From Lactiplantibacillus fabifermentans DSM 21115 (GTDB lineage: Bacteria > Bacillota > Bacilli > Lactobacillales > Lactobacillaceae), in the NCBI RefSeq assembly GCF_000498955.2, contig NZ_AYGX02000169.1:1-37936 (forward strand): a DNA stretch of 37,936 nucleotides, in the 5' to 3' direction. The notes beneath the pieces are model-generated. The model was not told where the DNA came from. It saw only the letters and a list, made by a program, of their open reading frames with translations, and did not search any database. A program made the translations under genes and the position numbers. Positions 1-7,898 of this stretch are shown here, one piece after another (the stretch's first letter is position 1; each line of letters begins with the position of its first letter).

Positions 1-51
1 AAGCTGATCTTTTTTGTCCGAACAGCGTTCGGATTAATTTTACAATCTACC
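1..51 (+). repeat. Inverted terminal copy of the IS left-end-like sequence
   Basis: These 51 bases are the exact reverse complement of 37885-37935, which lies just upstream of the TnpB gene. The core is a hairpin, TCCGAAC with a 3-nt loop and GTTCGGA, beside a T-run. Left and right copies diverge abruptly after base 51. The sequence could be a solo IS end, a non-autonomous relative of the element at the right edge, or the common part of a longer repeat that runs out of the window on both sides. Nothing is recognisable from 52 to 124. Confidence 0.6.
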
Positions 52-124
52 TAATACCTTTAAAATTATGCAACCAGCATAAGCTTTTTAAAATAATTCG
101 CTATATCCTATAGAAGTGGTTCAG

Positions 125-1237
125 TTATAGCTTACCGCCCCACCAACTGGCGATGTCACCGGTGCTTGCTAGCAGCACGATGATTAAAACGACTTCGCCG
201 GCCCGTAACCAGCCGCGATAGCGATGCCAGTTAACTTGGGGAAACTGCTGATATAGCCACCGATTTAACAGATGGGCTAACACGGGTGTCCCAACTAAAG
301 CGATACTTTCGAGTAAAAACGCTAATTGGTCACGCCAGTTATCAGTGCCGAACAGCGTCGTGGCAATGATCAACAGCCAAAAAATGGCGTAAGTAATCCA
401 CAGCGCCCGTTTCACATAGGGATAGGCCTTGAGCCACGTGGTGTGCAGCCATGGCCAAGTCGGTAAAGTTACCGTTGGCAAATGGCGCTTGGGCTTAACT
501 GTTAGCTGAACTGGTAACGCTTGGCGCATGTCAATTGCGGTCTGATAACGTTGTTGCGGATCTATCGCTGTTGCTTTTTCAATTACTGGTAGCCACTGGG
601 GGGCGGTGGTCAGTTGATTGGTGACGGCTTGGCGACTGTCGGGAATTTGACCGGTCAACAAACAATTTAAAACAATGCCCAGTGAATAAATATCACTACG
701 GCCGTCTGTTTGAGCGAACCCATAGTTTTCCGGGGCCGCAAACCCAGTGGTCCCAAGTAATCGGGTATCACTGCTTTGATTCACTTGCTGCTTTCTCGCG
801 GCACTGACATCAATTAAATAATAGCGGTCACGGCTAATCATGATATTGCTGAGCTTTAAGTCACGGTGCACGATTCCTAGTGCTTCTAAGTGTTGCAAAC
901 TTTGGAGCAAGTCCCGGGCCACCCGGTTAACTTGAACCGGTGAAAAAGCACCGTTGACTTGCAATGCAGCGGCTAACGTTTGACCGTTAATTAACGTTTC
1001 TACGGTTACGAGACAGTCATTATCAGCCAAAACAGCTTCAAGCTTTGGCATCAATGGCGTCGGGTGGTCCGCCAGTTGTGTTAACACCGGTTGATCAGCC
1101 ATCGTCGCAATTTTAGCCACATAAACCACTTGATTTTTTTGCACTAATAACGGGAATTCATGTCCGGTCAACACTGGACCTAACGGCGTATATTCGGCCG
1201 CACTTAATAATTGCATCGCCGAAACAATAGGCAGCAT
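125..1237 (-). CDS. Hanks-type serine/threonine protein kinase with C-terminal membrane segments
   Basis: A 370-aa eukaryotic-like protein kinase. Visible motifs (numbered from the chosen start) are the VAK lysine K42, the catalytic loop HRDLKLSN (D126, N131), the metal-binding LIDVS (D143, in place of DFG), AAPE at 168-170 and SDIYSLG (D182). The glycine-rich loop is poorly conserved. After about residue 255 come a basic linker and about three hydrophobic segments; there are no PASTA repeats, so this is not PrkC/StkP. The reading frame stays open up to a GTG at 1267, but AAAGGA eight bases before the ATG at 1237 favours the shorter form. It is divergent from a three-gene + strand set across only 67 bp, which suggests shared control. 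Substrates are unknown; the neighbouring membrane and HTH proteins are the obvious candidates. Confidence 0.85.
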   Translation of the reverse strand: MLPIVSAMQLLSAAEYTPLGPVLTGHEFPLLVQKNQVVYVAKIATMADQPVLTQLADHPTPLMPKLEAVLADNDCLVTVETLINGQTLAAALQVNGAFSPVQVNRVARDLLQSLQHLEALGIVHRDLKLSNIMISRDRYYLIDVSAARKQQVNQSSDTRLLGTTGFAAPENYGFAQTDGRSDIYSLGIVLNCLLTGQIPDSRQAVTNQLTTAPQWLPVIEKATAIDPQQRYQTAIDMRQALPVQLTVKPKRHLPTVTLPTWPWLHTTWLKAYPYVKRALWITYAIFWLLIIATTLFGTDNWRDQLAFLLESIALVGTPVLAHLLNRWLYQQFPQVNWHRYRGWLRAGEVVLIIVLLASTGDIASWWGGKL

Positions 1238-1304
1238 GGCGACCATCCTTTCTGGGGAAATTTTCACTAGTACTTATCATAACCAAACATTTGGAGGAAT
1301 TACA

Positions 1305-1691
1305 ATGGCAAAACAAACAATTATCGATGAAAATGGACAAAAATATGTCAAACAAGTCGCTGACGCGAACCGGTCACGGACTGCCGAACTAGTTTTAGGA
1401 ATCATTGGCGGCATCTTCGGCATGATTGGCGGCGTCTTAGCGATGACGATTGGCAGTATCGGGAGCGCCTTAAGCGCAAGCGGTAGCGGCACCATCATGA
1501 ATCTCGGCTGGGGCTGCATCGGCGTCTCGGTCCTCGCCATCATCTTATCAGCGATGATCAATAAAAATCATAAAGTGATGGGCTGGTTAATCATTTTATG
1601 TGGCGTTTTAAACATCGTCTTCGTCAGTTACTTCGGCATTTTGAGTGGCTTACTCATTATCATTGCCGGCGGTTTAGCATTAAGAAAGTAG
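1305..1691 (+). CDS. DUF4064-like small membrane protein
   Basis: A 128-aa protein with a short hydrophilic N-terminus (MAKQTIIDENGQKYV), then glycine-rich membrane segments at roughly 30-55, 65-85 and 90-125. The 'LGIIGGIFGMIGG' run resembles DUF4064 membrane proteins. The start at 1305 has TTGGAGG nine bases before it; the frame extends to 1236 without a better site. It ends nine bases before the next gene, so the two are almost certainly co-transcribed. The N-terminus matches that of the next protein (II-D/N-E/D-N/Q-G-x-x-YV) although the rest is unrelated. No function is known. Confidence 0.75.
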   Translation: MAKQTIIDENGQKYVKQVADANRSRTAELVLGIIGGIFGMIGGVLAMTIGSIGSALSASGSGTIMNLGWGCIGVSVLAIILSAMINKNHKVMGWLIILCGVLNIVFVSYFGILSGLLIIIAGGLALRK

Positions 1692-1700
1692 GCAACCACA

Positions 1701-2294
1701 ATGGCTAAAAAAATTATCAACGACCAAGGTGAAACTTACGTTGCGGTTAAACCGTGGTATAAAAAATGGTGGGTCTGGGTATTAGCAGTTATCATCGTCA
1801 TTTTCGGTTTCAGTATGCTAGGATCTAACGATGATGATACGAACACCGCTAGCACCACTTCAAGCGCCAAGCATGCCAGCAGTGCTAAAACGAGTAAATC
1901 AGCGGCCAATCAAGTTTACAAAGTCGGCCAAAGTGCGACGATTGACGGCATTAAATTGACCGTCAACAGTGTCAAAACAGCCACGAGTTTAGATGATTAC
2001 ACCAAACCAAAATCCGGCAACCAATATTATACGGTTAATGTTACCCTTAAAAACACTGGTAAAGAAAAGGCTGACTACAATTCATATGATTTTGAAATTA
2101 GCTCTAACGGTAATCGGACTGATTTTGATGAAATCAATACTGACGATGACAACACGTTGGATAGCGGGAGTTTATCGCCTAACGGTACGGTGAGTGGCGA
2201 CTTGATTGGTCAGGCAACTAAGACTGGCGCCGTCAAATTGATTTATACCCCGAACTCGTTAAGTGACGCGCACCGGACCTTCCAACTCCGCTAA
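1701..2294 (+). CDS. Membrane-anchored protein with extracellular DUF4352-like domain
   Basis: A 197-aa protein. Residues 1-17 carry the MAKKIINDQGETYV motif shared with the upstream protein. A Trp-rich transmembrane segment (about 20-42) is followed by a low-complexity Ser/Thr/Ala linker (46-70), then a beta-rich domain beginning YKVGQSATIDG with the 'YYTVNVTLKNTGKEKADYNS' pattern typical of DUF4352/telokin-like domains. That domain should lie outside the cell. It is probably co-transcribed with the genes on either side (9 bp and 44 bp gaps). Its role is unknown; a sensor or accessory function next to the kinase is inference. Confidence 0.75.
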   Translation: MAKKIINDQGETYVAVKPWYKKWWVWVLAVIIVIFGFSMLGSNDDDTNTASTTSSAKHASSAKTSKSAANQVYKVGQSATIDGIKLTVNSVKTATSLDDYTKPKSGNQYYTVNVTLKNTGKEKADYNSYDFEISSNGNRTDFDEINTDDDNTLDSGSLSPNGTVSGDLIGQATKTGAVKLIYTPNSLSDAHRTFQLR

Positions 2295-2338
2295 TTTCTG
2301 GTACACTAGTCCTAAACGGCATTAGGAGGGTTGAGCGA

Positions 2339-2773
2339 ATGACTGAGCGCAAAACCGAAGAACTATTAAACGAAATTACCCACGCTAAAGGGGCTGACCA
2401 ATTCATGACCGACGAAGCAAGTAACTTTGTCCATTTCGAACCAGCCGAATACTTAGTGGAACTATTGCAAATCAAACATCAAACACGCAGTAAAGTCTTA
2501 CAGGCCGCTAATATCTCAACAGGTATCGGTTACCAATACTTTGACGGCAAACGCCGCCCAAGCCGCGCTCGCATCATTGCCCTGGGATTTGGCTTTCAGC
2601 TGACCCTAGCAGAGATGAATACGATGCTAAAACGGACCGGCTTTGCCGCCCTCTATGCCAAAGATGAATGGGATGCCCTCATCATCTTCGCCTTAGCGCA
2701 ACACTATGATTTGAATAAGACTGACGAGCTGTTATACGAATACGGCTTAGGCACTATCTCGGCTGATAATTAA
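2339..2773 (+). CDS. Helix-turn-helix (XRE-like) regulator of the kinase-associated type
   Basis: A 144-aa protein. Residues about 40-85 (YLVELLQIKHQTRSKVLQAANI, then GYQYFDGKRRPSRARIIALG) form a lambda-repressor-like HTH, followed by a helical C-terminus. The start has AGGAGGG 8 bases upstream. It is the last gene of the + strand set, ahead of a strong terminator at 2780. As I recall, proteins of this length and pattern often sit beside Ser/Thr kinase genes in Firmicutes, so it may be a kinase partner or substrate. DNA targets are unknown. HTH assignment is fairly certain, the partnership is inferred. Confidence 0.75.
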   Translation: MTERKTEELLNEITHAKGADQFMTDEASNFVHFEPAEYLVELLQIKHQTRSKVLQAANISTGIGYQYFDGKRRPSRARIIALGFGFQLTLAEMNTMLKRTGFAALYAKDEWDALIIFALAQHYDLNKTDELLYEYGLGTISADN

Positions 2774-2779
2774 ACTAAT

Positions 2780-2819
2780 AAAAACGACTGACAAATTTGG
2801 AGTTTGTCAGTCGTTTTTA
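2780..2819. terminator. Bidirectional intrinsic terminator between convergent genes
   Basis: A stem of AAAACGACTGACAAA and its complement closes a 7-nt loop, with A-run on one side and T-run on the other. It separates the HTH gene (+) from the TauE-type permease gene (-) and can serve both. Confidence 0.85.
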
Positions 2820-2825
2820 GTTACG

Positions 2826-3542
2826 TCAGAAAAATAAATAGTACAGTCCACTCACGCCAATGAACGCATAAATCCCCTTGCGGACGGTGTCCATCGGCAA
2901 TTTTGGCAGCAGCCGCGCCGCAATCATCGTGCCAATAATGGCGCCGACCATTCCAATCAACACATCCGGAATCACTGCGGGGGTAATAATGCCATTCATG
3001 ACTCGCACCGACGTGATATAAACCACATCAATCAAGAAAAACGTCTGCAAGTTACCAATATATTCGCCAGTCGTGGTCGATAACGATAAAAAGTACAAGG
3101 CCATCAACGGTCCCCCAATCCCAAACAGGCCATTGAAAAAACCGGAGATAATCATAAAGATGCCGGCCACAAACCACGGATACCGTTGAGTGCCCGCTTG
3201 TTTTGACACGGTAAAATAAATTGCTAAACAGACTAGTAAGCCCCCGAGCAAGGTCCGCAACAACTGTACATCCAGCACTTTCCCCAAATGCACCGACCAG
3301 GCCGCGACACTCGCATAAATTAAAAACGGCACAATAATTTGCTTGAAGTGCACATAGCGGTGATATTTCCAAACCAGTGTCACCACGCTAGCGCACATAA
3401 TCAATCCCGCGACCCCCGCCGCTTGTGACATCGGCAAGAGCGACGGCAAAAAGATCATCATAGTAATCGCCGCGCCAAAGCCGGTCAATCCTTGGACCAA
3501 TCCCGCCAAAAATCCCGGCAACATGACTAACAGCCACGTCAT
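2826..3542 (-). CDS. TauE/SafE (TSUP) family anion permease
   Basis: A 238-aa integral membrane protein with about seven to eight hydrophobic segments. It has the family pattern of two repeated halves: 'PGFLAGLVQGLTGFGAAITM' near the N-terminus and 'GFFNGLFGIGGPLMALYFL' at about 133-152. The family exports or imports sulfonates, sulfite or other small organic anions; the substrate cannot be read from sequence. The start has AGGTGGGG about four bases upstream. It appears monocistronic, ending at the shared terminator, with family A repeat copy A1 upstream. Confidence 0.8.
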   Translation of the reverse strand: MTWLLVMLPGFLAGLVQGLTGFGAAITMMIFLPSLLPMSQAAGVAGLIMCASVVTLVWKYHRYVHFKQIIVPFLIYASVAAWSVHLGKVLDVQLLRTLLGGLLVCLAIYFTVSKQAGTQRYPWFVAGIFMIISGFFNGLFGIGGPLMALYFLSLSTTTGEYIGNLQTFFLIDVVYITSVRVMNGIITPAVIPDVLIGMVGAIIGTMIAARLLPKLPMDTVRKGIYAFIGVSGLYYLFF

Positions 3543-3717
3543 TTATCCCCACCTACTCTCTCATTTATGTAGCGTTTGGCTGCTCAGCCCAGTTACCAGT
3601 TGAGCTGACCGCAACGCATATCGTTTAGTCTTACTAGAACGATAACCTTATTTATTATTTGACTAAACAACCGGTAAACTTTCGGTACAACATTGTTTTA
3701 AAATTGGGATGCATCTA

Positions 3718-3894
3718 GCAGTTGGCTGACCCGTAATGGAAGCGTCCTGAAAGTGGCGTTAACGGGCGTCTTTGGGACGTTTACACCACGGACGTCTTTT
3801 GAGACTTGCTTTTTAGGCTCAAAAGCGAGGTCCAAGACCGCTTCTCAGGCTTGGGCCGGTCCCAGCACGCTGGAATTACGGGTCAGCCAACTGC
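3718..3894. repeat. Family A palindromic repeat, copy A1
   Basis: A 177-bp element in the 416-bp gap between the TauE-type gene and azlD. Its first 20 bases (GCAGTTGGCTGACCCGTAAT) and last 20 are perfect inverted complements. Inside, AGCGT pairs with ACGCT to lengthen the stem. Three hairpins follow: one closed by GTGG/CCAC, one by CTTTTGAG/CTCAAAAG, and one by CCAAG/CTTGG. Nothing else is recognisable in the gap. Confidence 0.85.
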
Positions 3895-3959
3895 GACAAT
3901 TCGGCCAACTATAAAAAAATGGCGAACTAGTTGCCCAGTTCCCCAAGGTAATTCGTAAT

Positions 3960-4301
3960 TTAGATGTGTAAAACTAACACGAAGATCATGACCGAAACTA
4001 GGCCAACTACGACTGAAAGTGTCATTGACCGGGTTCGATAGGCAATCACCCCAACTAAAATCGCTGAGATAATCATCCCGAGATTTCCAGAAGTCATGAT
4101 TTGATATTTACTATCAATAAAGACGCTCTTTACAACTAACGCCGTAAATAACGATACCGGCACAAAGCGCATCCATTCGTTAAACCATTCCGGAATCTTC
4201 CGCTTCGTGAAAAACAGTAATGGGAAGAACCGTGGGATGAATGCCACAATGGCACAAAAGATGACCAACCAAAAGTGGTCCATACTACTCATCGAACTCA
4301 T
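3960..4301 (-). CDS. azlD: Branched-chain amino acid exporter small subunit AzlD
   Basis: A 113-aa protein with about four hydrophobic segments, typical of AzlD: an N-terminal 'FWLVIFCAIVAFIPRFFPLLFF' and 'RFVPVSLFTALVVKS'. AzlD works with AzlC in exporting branched-chain amino acids and analogues such as 4-azaleucine. The gene follows azlC by 20 bp and is co-transcribed with it. The start has GAGG eight bases upstream; two further in-frame ATGs within seven codons are less well placed. Confidence 0.85.
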   Translation of the reverse strand: MSSMSSMDHFWLVIFCAIVAFIPRFFPLLFFTKRKIPEWFNEWMRFVPVSLFTALVVKSVFIDSKYQIMTSGNLGMIISAILVGVIAYRTRSMTLSVVVGLVSVMIFVLVLHI

Positions 4302-4321
4302 AACAAAAACCTCTCTGTACC

Positions 4322-5083
4322 TTACTTGTCAGCTTCTTCATCCAACGGACGCGTTGGGTCATGAATCGTATAAAGTAAATGACTTTCTGGTTTATGTGCT
4401 AATAGGTGGCGTTCGACGAAATAGCCCGCAAATGATGCCAATAACGTGGCGACGACTAATCCTAACGTACTCTTCATCCAAACAAGGAAGGAAATGGTTA
4501 AAACCCCAGATAACGCACAGACTAAAATTGTTAAGCGACTTTTTGTTTGCATAATTGCCATATAAATAAATAACGCCGTTAACGCAAAATCAACAACACT
4601 TAAATTGATGGTTAACGCACTACCAATCAGACTACCGATAATATTGCTGACAGTCCAAAATAATAGTGAATAATGTTCAACTAATAAGGCTTGTTTCGGT
4701 TGCCAATGCTTATCCGTCGCAAACTTCAAATAGTTGACCGCATAATTTTCGTCGTTCATGGAAAATGCGAACGCAAAAATAAACGGTAACGGTTGCCCCT
4801 TTAAATAACGTGACAAACTTGAACCTAATAATGCATAACGCAGTTCCAAGAAAAACATCATCAAAATAATCGTGGTCATTGGTGCATTAATCGTTAACAT
4901 CGATGCAATTAAAAATTGGGCACCACCGGAAAAGACCATCACTGAGATTAACGCCGTCAGTAGATGGTTGAACCCAGCGGCATGTAGCAAGACCCCACAA
5001 GCTAGACCAATGGGAATATAGCTAAGCCCAAGTGGCATTACGGTTCGTAATACCATTAACCAATTTGGCTCGTTCTTTTTCAC
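4322..5083 (-). CDS. azlC: Branched-chain amino acid exporter large subunit AzlC
   Basis: A 253-aa membrane protein of the AzlC family. It has the N-terminal 'MPLGLSYIPIGLACGVL' signature, the 'SGGAQFLIASML' segment and 'FFLELRYALLGSSLSRY', about six to eight membrane spans. It forms a two-component exporter with AzlD immediately downstream. The frame is open to an ATG at 5128, but TGGAGG lies eight bases before the GTG at 5083, and starting there gives MKKNEPNW before the first span, as in other AzlC proteins; I therefore prefer GTG. A palindrome upstream (5136-5153) may be its operator. Confidence 0.8.
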   Translation of the reverse strand: MKKNEPNWLMVLRTVMPLGLSYIPIGLACGVLLHAAGFNHLLTALISVMVFSGGAQFLIASMLTINAPMTTIILMMFFLELRYALLGSSLSRYLKGQPLPFIFAFAFSMNDENYAVNYLKFATDKHWQPKQALLVEHYSLLFWTVSNIIGSLIGSALTINLSVVDFALTALFIYMAIMQTKSRLTILVCALSGVLTISFLVWMKSTLGLVVATLLASFAGYFVERHLLAHKPESHLLYTIHDPTRPLDEEADK

Positions 5084-5135
5084 CAAGAATGCCTCCAGTA
5101 CCATACCAGCAAAGAATTCTAGCAACATTGTTTGA

Positions 5136-5153
5136 TGTCTATTTGTTTAGACA
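5136..5153. promoter_or_regulatory. Palindrome upstream of azlCD
   Basis: TGTCTA, six bases, TAGACA: a perfect interrupted palindrome within the short region upstream of azlC. It could be an operator for an unlinked regulator. No regulator gene is adjacent, so this is inference from symmetry and position only. Confidence 0.35.
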
Positions 5154-5252
5154 TTCCGAAATTAATTTTAACATGTTTCTAGTGGCAATCCTACCTTAAA
5201 CATTAGATTGTTCGGCTATCCGGCAAATGAAAACGTTTACTTATACATTTTC

Positions 5253-5750
5253 TTAATCAAAATGCTTCCCCAAAATGACTAAATCATTTGGTCGGTGATC
5301 CAGTTCCGCAACAGCGGGCAAGAATCCCCACTGTTCGTAACCAAACTTTTTAAATAATTTGATACTTGGCATATTGCTCGAGAAAATATAAGCTAGTACG
5401 GCAGTTAAGCCGAGTTTTTTAACTTGGTCCGGAATCATTTCCAGCACTTGACTCCCCAAGCCTTGACCTTGAACATTCCGGTCTAAGTAAATTGAGACTT
5501 CCGTCGTTTTCGCATATGCTTCACGGCCATAAAACGGTGAAAAGCTCATCCACCCGACCACTTGATCAGCTTGCAAAACGACCCACAGTGGATAATGATC
5601 CGCTGAATGTTCCAAAAACCAACTGCGCCGCTGTTCCACCGTCACCGGCTTCAAGTCCGCAGTAATTTGATGACCGGGAATCGTTTGGTTATAAATATCC
5701 ACAATCACTGGTAAATCTGACATAGTCGCTACCCGTAGTGTTACACCCAT
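5253..5750 (-). CDS. GNAT family N-acetyltransferase (phosphinothricin acetyltransferase-like)
   Basis: A 165-aa GNAT protein. The N-terminal 'LRVATMSDLPVIVDIYNQTIP' and 'RRSWFLEH' resemble the Pat/YncA subgroup; motif A is seen as 'EVSIYLDRNVQGQGLGSQVLEMI' at about 84-106, holding the acetyl-CoA pyrophosphate loop (QGQGLG), followed by 'IFSSNMPSIKLFKKFGYEQWG'. It would transfer acetyl from acetyl-CoA to an amine; the natural substrate is unknown. GGAGG precedes the ATG. It appears monocistronic. Confidence 0.8.
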   Translation of the reverse strand: MGVTLRVATMSDLPVIVDIYNQTIPGHQITADLKPVTVEQRRSWFLEHSADHYPLWVVLQADQVVGWMSFSPFYGREAYAKTTEVSIYLDRNVQGQGLGSQVLEMIPDQVKKLGLTAVLAYIFSSNMPSIKLFKKFGYEQWGFLPAVAELDHRPNDLVILGKHFD

Positions 5751-5857
5751 GTTTACCGAACCTCCATTTCAACACTCTTTTTTATTATGTAATTCGTTTC
5801 TATTATACCGTTAATCATAAAATCACAACATTAGTTTTTCAATTTTAGTCCGCCTCC

Positions 5858-6018
5858 AGCCAATTGCGAGGCCACTGTGGCGCACCCGCGAAGCCAAAAA
5901 GCGGTCTTCGCAGCGGTTGGCTGCCTGGAAAACCACCAGTCAACCAACACGGCGCATGTTCTAAGCGGCCTGAGAAACACCCGCTAAGAACATCGACACA
6001 GTGACCTCGCAATTGGCT
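5858..6018. repeat. Family C palindromic element
   Basis: A 161-bp element in the 752-bp gap upstream of the GNAT gene. The ends (AGCCAATTGCGAGG..CACTGTG and its complement) pair over 22 bp with one mismatch. Inside are hairpins closed by GCGAAG/CTTCGC and by ATGTTCT-AGCGG/CCGCT-AGAACAT, plus a weaker middle one. The plan (long terminal stem enclosing three arms) is that of family A, but the sequence differs and only this copy is present. From 6019 to 6256 I see only AT-rich sequence. Confidence 0.75.
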
Positions 6019-6256
6019 TCCGACTCCGTGAATAATCAATTTCAACATTCTAACTGTAATGATACTAGTTTAAGTTCTAATATCCTGAAGCCTTGCAAAT
6101 GTCGATACCGGTCAAATGTCTACCATTGCAAATACATTGCTCATGATTACAACCGACTAATCATAAATGGCCAGTGGAAATAGTAAACACCATAAAATAA
6201 CAAGGAATACCATAATTTTATATGCTTCATGTTATTTTAAAGCTAAGCTGAAATTA

Positions 6257-6430
6257 GCAGTTGGCCGACCGTAATGGAATCGTCCTGAAAGTGGCGTTAA
6301 CGGGCGTTTTTTGCCCGTTTACACCACGGACGTCTTTTGAGACCTGGCTTGGGGTTCAAAAGCGAGGTCCAAGACCGGTTCTCAGGCTTGGACCGGTCCC
6401 AGGACGATGGAATTACGGTCAGCCAACTGC
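6257..6430. repeat. Family A palindromic repeat, copy A2
   Basis: A 174-bp element downstream of dacA. The terminal repeat is 18/19 paired (GCAGTTGGCCGACCGTAAT against ATTACGGTCAGCCAACTGC). The stem continues as ATCGTCCTG/CAGGACGAT, nine perfect pairs. Compared with A1 (AGCGT/ACGCT), one base pair has changed on both arms. The roughly 45 bp before it resemble those before copy A5, so the repeated unit may be longer on that side. Confidence 0.85.
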
Positions 6431-6443
6431 GGCAATTTACTGC

Positions 6444-6483
6444 TAAAAAAAGCGAGCAACCATCAATTGATGATTGCTCGCTT
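6444..6483 (-). terminator. Intrinsic terminator of dacA
   Basis: On the - strand AAGCGAGCAAT pairs with its near-complement GTTGCTCGCTT and is followed by a T-run, 20 bp after the dacA stop codon. Confidence 0.85.
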
Positions 6484-6502
6484 AATCAAGGTTTAGAACT
6501 GA

Positions 6503-7834
6503 TTAGAACCAGCTCTTAATCCCGCGCCACATCCGAACGAAGATGTTGGCTTTTTCGATTGATTTCTTAGGTGTGACATTAACGGTCATGTTCTTACTCT
6601 TAGTCCCGTTAACGACTTTAATAGCCGTCTTGTTTAAGTTCAAGGTTGCCGTCCCGACGGTCTTACCATTTTTAACTGGCGCTTGTAGCTTGCCATTGGT
6701 CGTGGCTTTCTTGTTCAAGCTGACCGTCCCATTAACGTCAGAAGTGGCCGTACCCGTTGGCACGTAGATCTTCGTGGCGCTACTGTTGGAAACTAAGCTA
6801 CTTGTCAAAGCTTTCCCATCTTGAACGGATACGGACTTAACGCCTTTGATACTGCTGTTCTTGTTCAAAGTCGTTGTCGTAAAGTTGTGGTAAACATATG
6901 ACATAATTTGCGCGGTTTGCGTGAAACGTTCCGTCCCACTATCGTTAGCGGCACCCGCGTGCATCACCACTGTGATAATCCGGTTACCGTTGCTAAACTT
7001 GACCGTCCCAGTAAAGGCATTCCCAGCCTTGGTGGAGGTCCCGGTCTTCAAACCATCAACTGGTAAGGCGGAATAATGTTTAACTAACCCTTTTAACATG
7101 TAGTTCCGGTTGTCCATCTTCGTTGCGGAACTCGTCCCTTTTTCGAACCAAGCATGCGCAATGCTGGACGTCTTCAAGACTTCAGGATATTTGGATAATA
7201 ACTTTTGCGCGACCGTGGCCACGTCTTGGGCTGACATCATGTTTTCGGTTGAACCGGAAACGTTGCTGTAACCAATCGTGCTCCCAACTTCTTTGTTGGT
7301 TAACCCACTGGCGTTGATGATGGTGGCATCGGTAATCCCAAAGGACTTCGCCGTCTTACGCATCAAGTCAACGAACTTATGAGGCGACCCAGCCACCGCA
7401 TCCCCTAACGCTGTAATCGCAGCGTTAGCGGAATAGATTTCAGTGGCGTTGTATAATTGGCGCACGGAATAAGTCTTCGTGGATAATAATGGCACGTTGG
7501 CATATTCGGTATTTTGACTCATCTTAGCGACGGCTTTGCTGACGCTAATCTTTTGGTCCCATGATAACTTACCTTCATGGATGGCCTTTAAAACTAAATA
7601 AGTACTCAACATCTTCGTCATAGACGCAATCGCCATCGGCTTAGTGCTGTTCTTATCATATAAAATTTGACCAGTCGAAGCATCGACCGCAATCGCTGCT
7701 TTCGCTGAAATCGATGGGGTGCTTGCCGCTTGAGCATCAATCGTGCTCGTGGCAATCCCTAAACCTGTCGTGGTAAACGTGACTGCCGCTACTAAGGCAA
7801 TCATGACCTTCTTTAACTTTCCCGCAAATGTCAT
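6503..7834 (-). CDS. dacA: Serine-type D-Ala-D-Ala carboxypeptidase (penicillin-binding protein 5 family, peptidase S11)
   Basis: A 443-aa exported enzyme that removes the terminal D-alanine from peptidoglycan stem peptides and so limits cross-linking. A signal peptide with an AQA-like cleavage region spans about 1-37. All three active-site motifs are present: S71-M-T-K74, S135-A-N137 and K263-T-G265. After about residue 310 there is a beta-rich PBP5 C-terminal domain, then a basic amphipathic tail (ANIFVRMWRGIKSWF) that should bind the outer membrane face. AAAGGGA precedes the ATG. It lies downstream of a two-component system on the same strand (64 bp gap), which may control it. Confidence 0.9.
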   Translation of the reverse strand: MTFAGKLKKVMIALVAAVTFTTTGLGIATSTIDAQAASTPSISAKAAIAVDASTGQILYDKNSTKPMAIASMTKMLSTYLVLKAIHEGKLSWDQKISVSKAVAKMSQNTEYANVPLLSTKTYSVRQLYNATEIYSANAAITALGDAVAGSPHKFVDLMRKTAKSFGITDATIINASGLTNKEVGSTIGYSNVSGSTENMMSAQDVATVAQKLLSKYPEVLKTSSIAHAWFEKGTSSATKMDNRNYMLKGLVKHYSALPVDGLKTGTSTKAGNAFTGTVKFSNGNRIITVVMHAGAANDSGTERFTQTAQIMSYVYHNFTTTTLNKNSSIKGVKSVSVQDGKALTSSLVSNSSATKIYVPTGTATSDVNGTVSLNKKATTNGKLQAPVKNGKTVGTATLNLNKTAIKVVNGTKSKNMTVNVTPKKSIEKANIFVRMWRGIKSWF

Positions 7835-7898
7835 TTCTCAAATTATCCCTTTCCTAAATGCTAGTTTAAGTTTAAATAATTATGCCGGTTGAAACAAG

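Noticed and set aside
6261-6519. Overlapping + strand frames of 60-61 codons
   Set aside because: They lie wholly on family A repeat A2 and its flank; equivalent frames at 12913 in A5 arise from the same repeat, with no sensible ribosome site or conserved protein.
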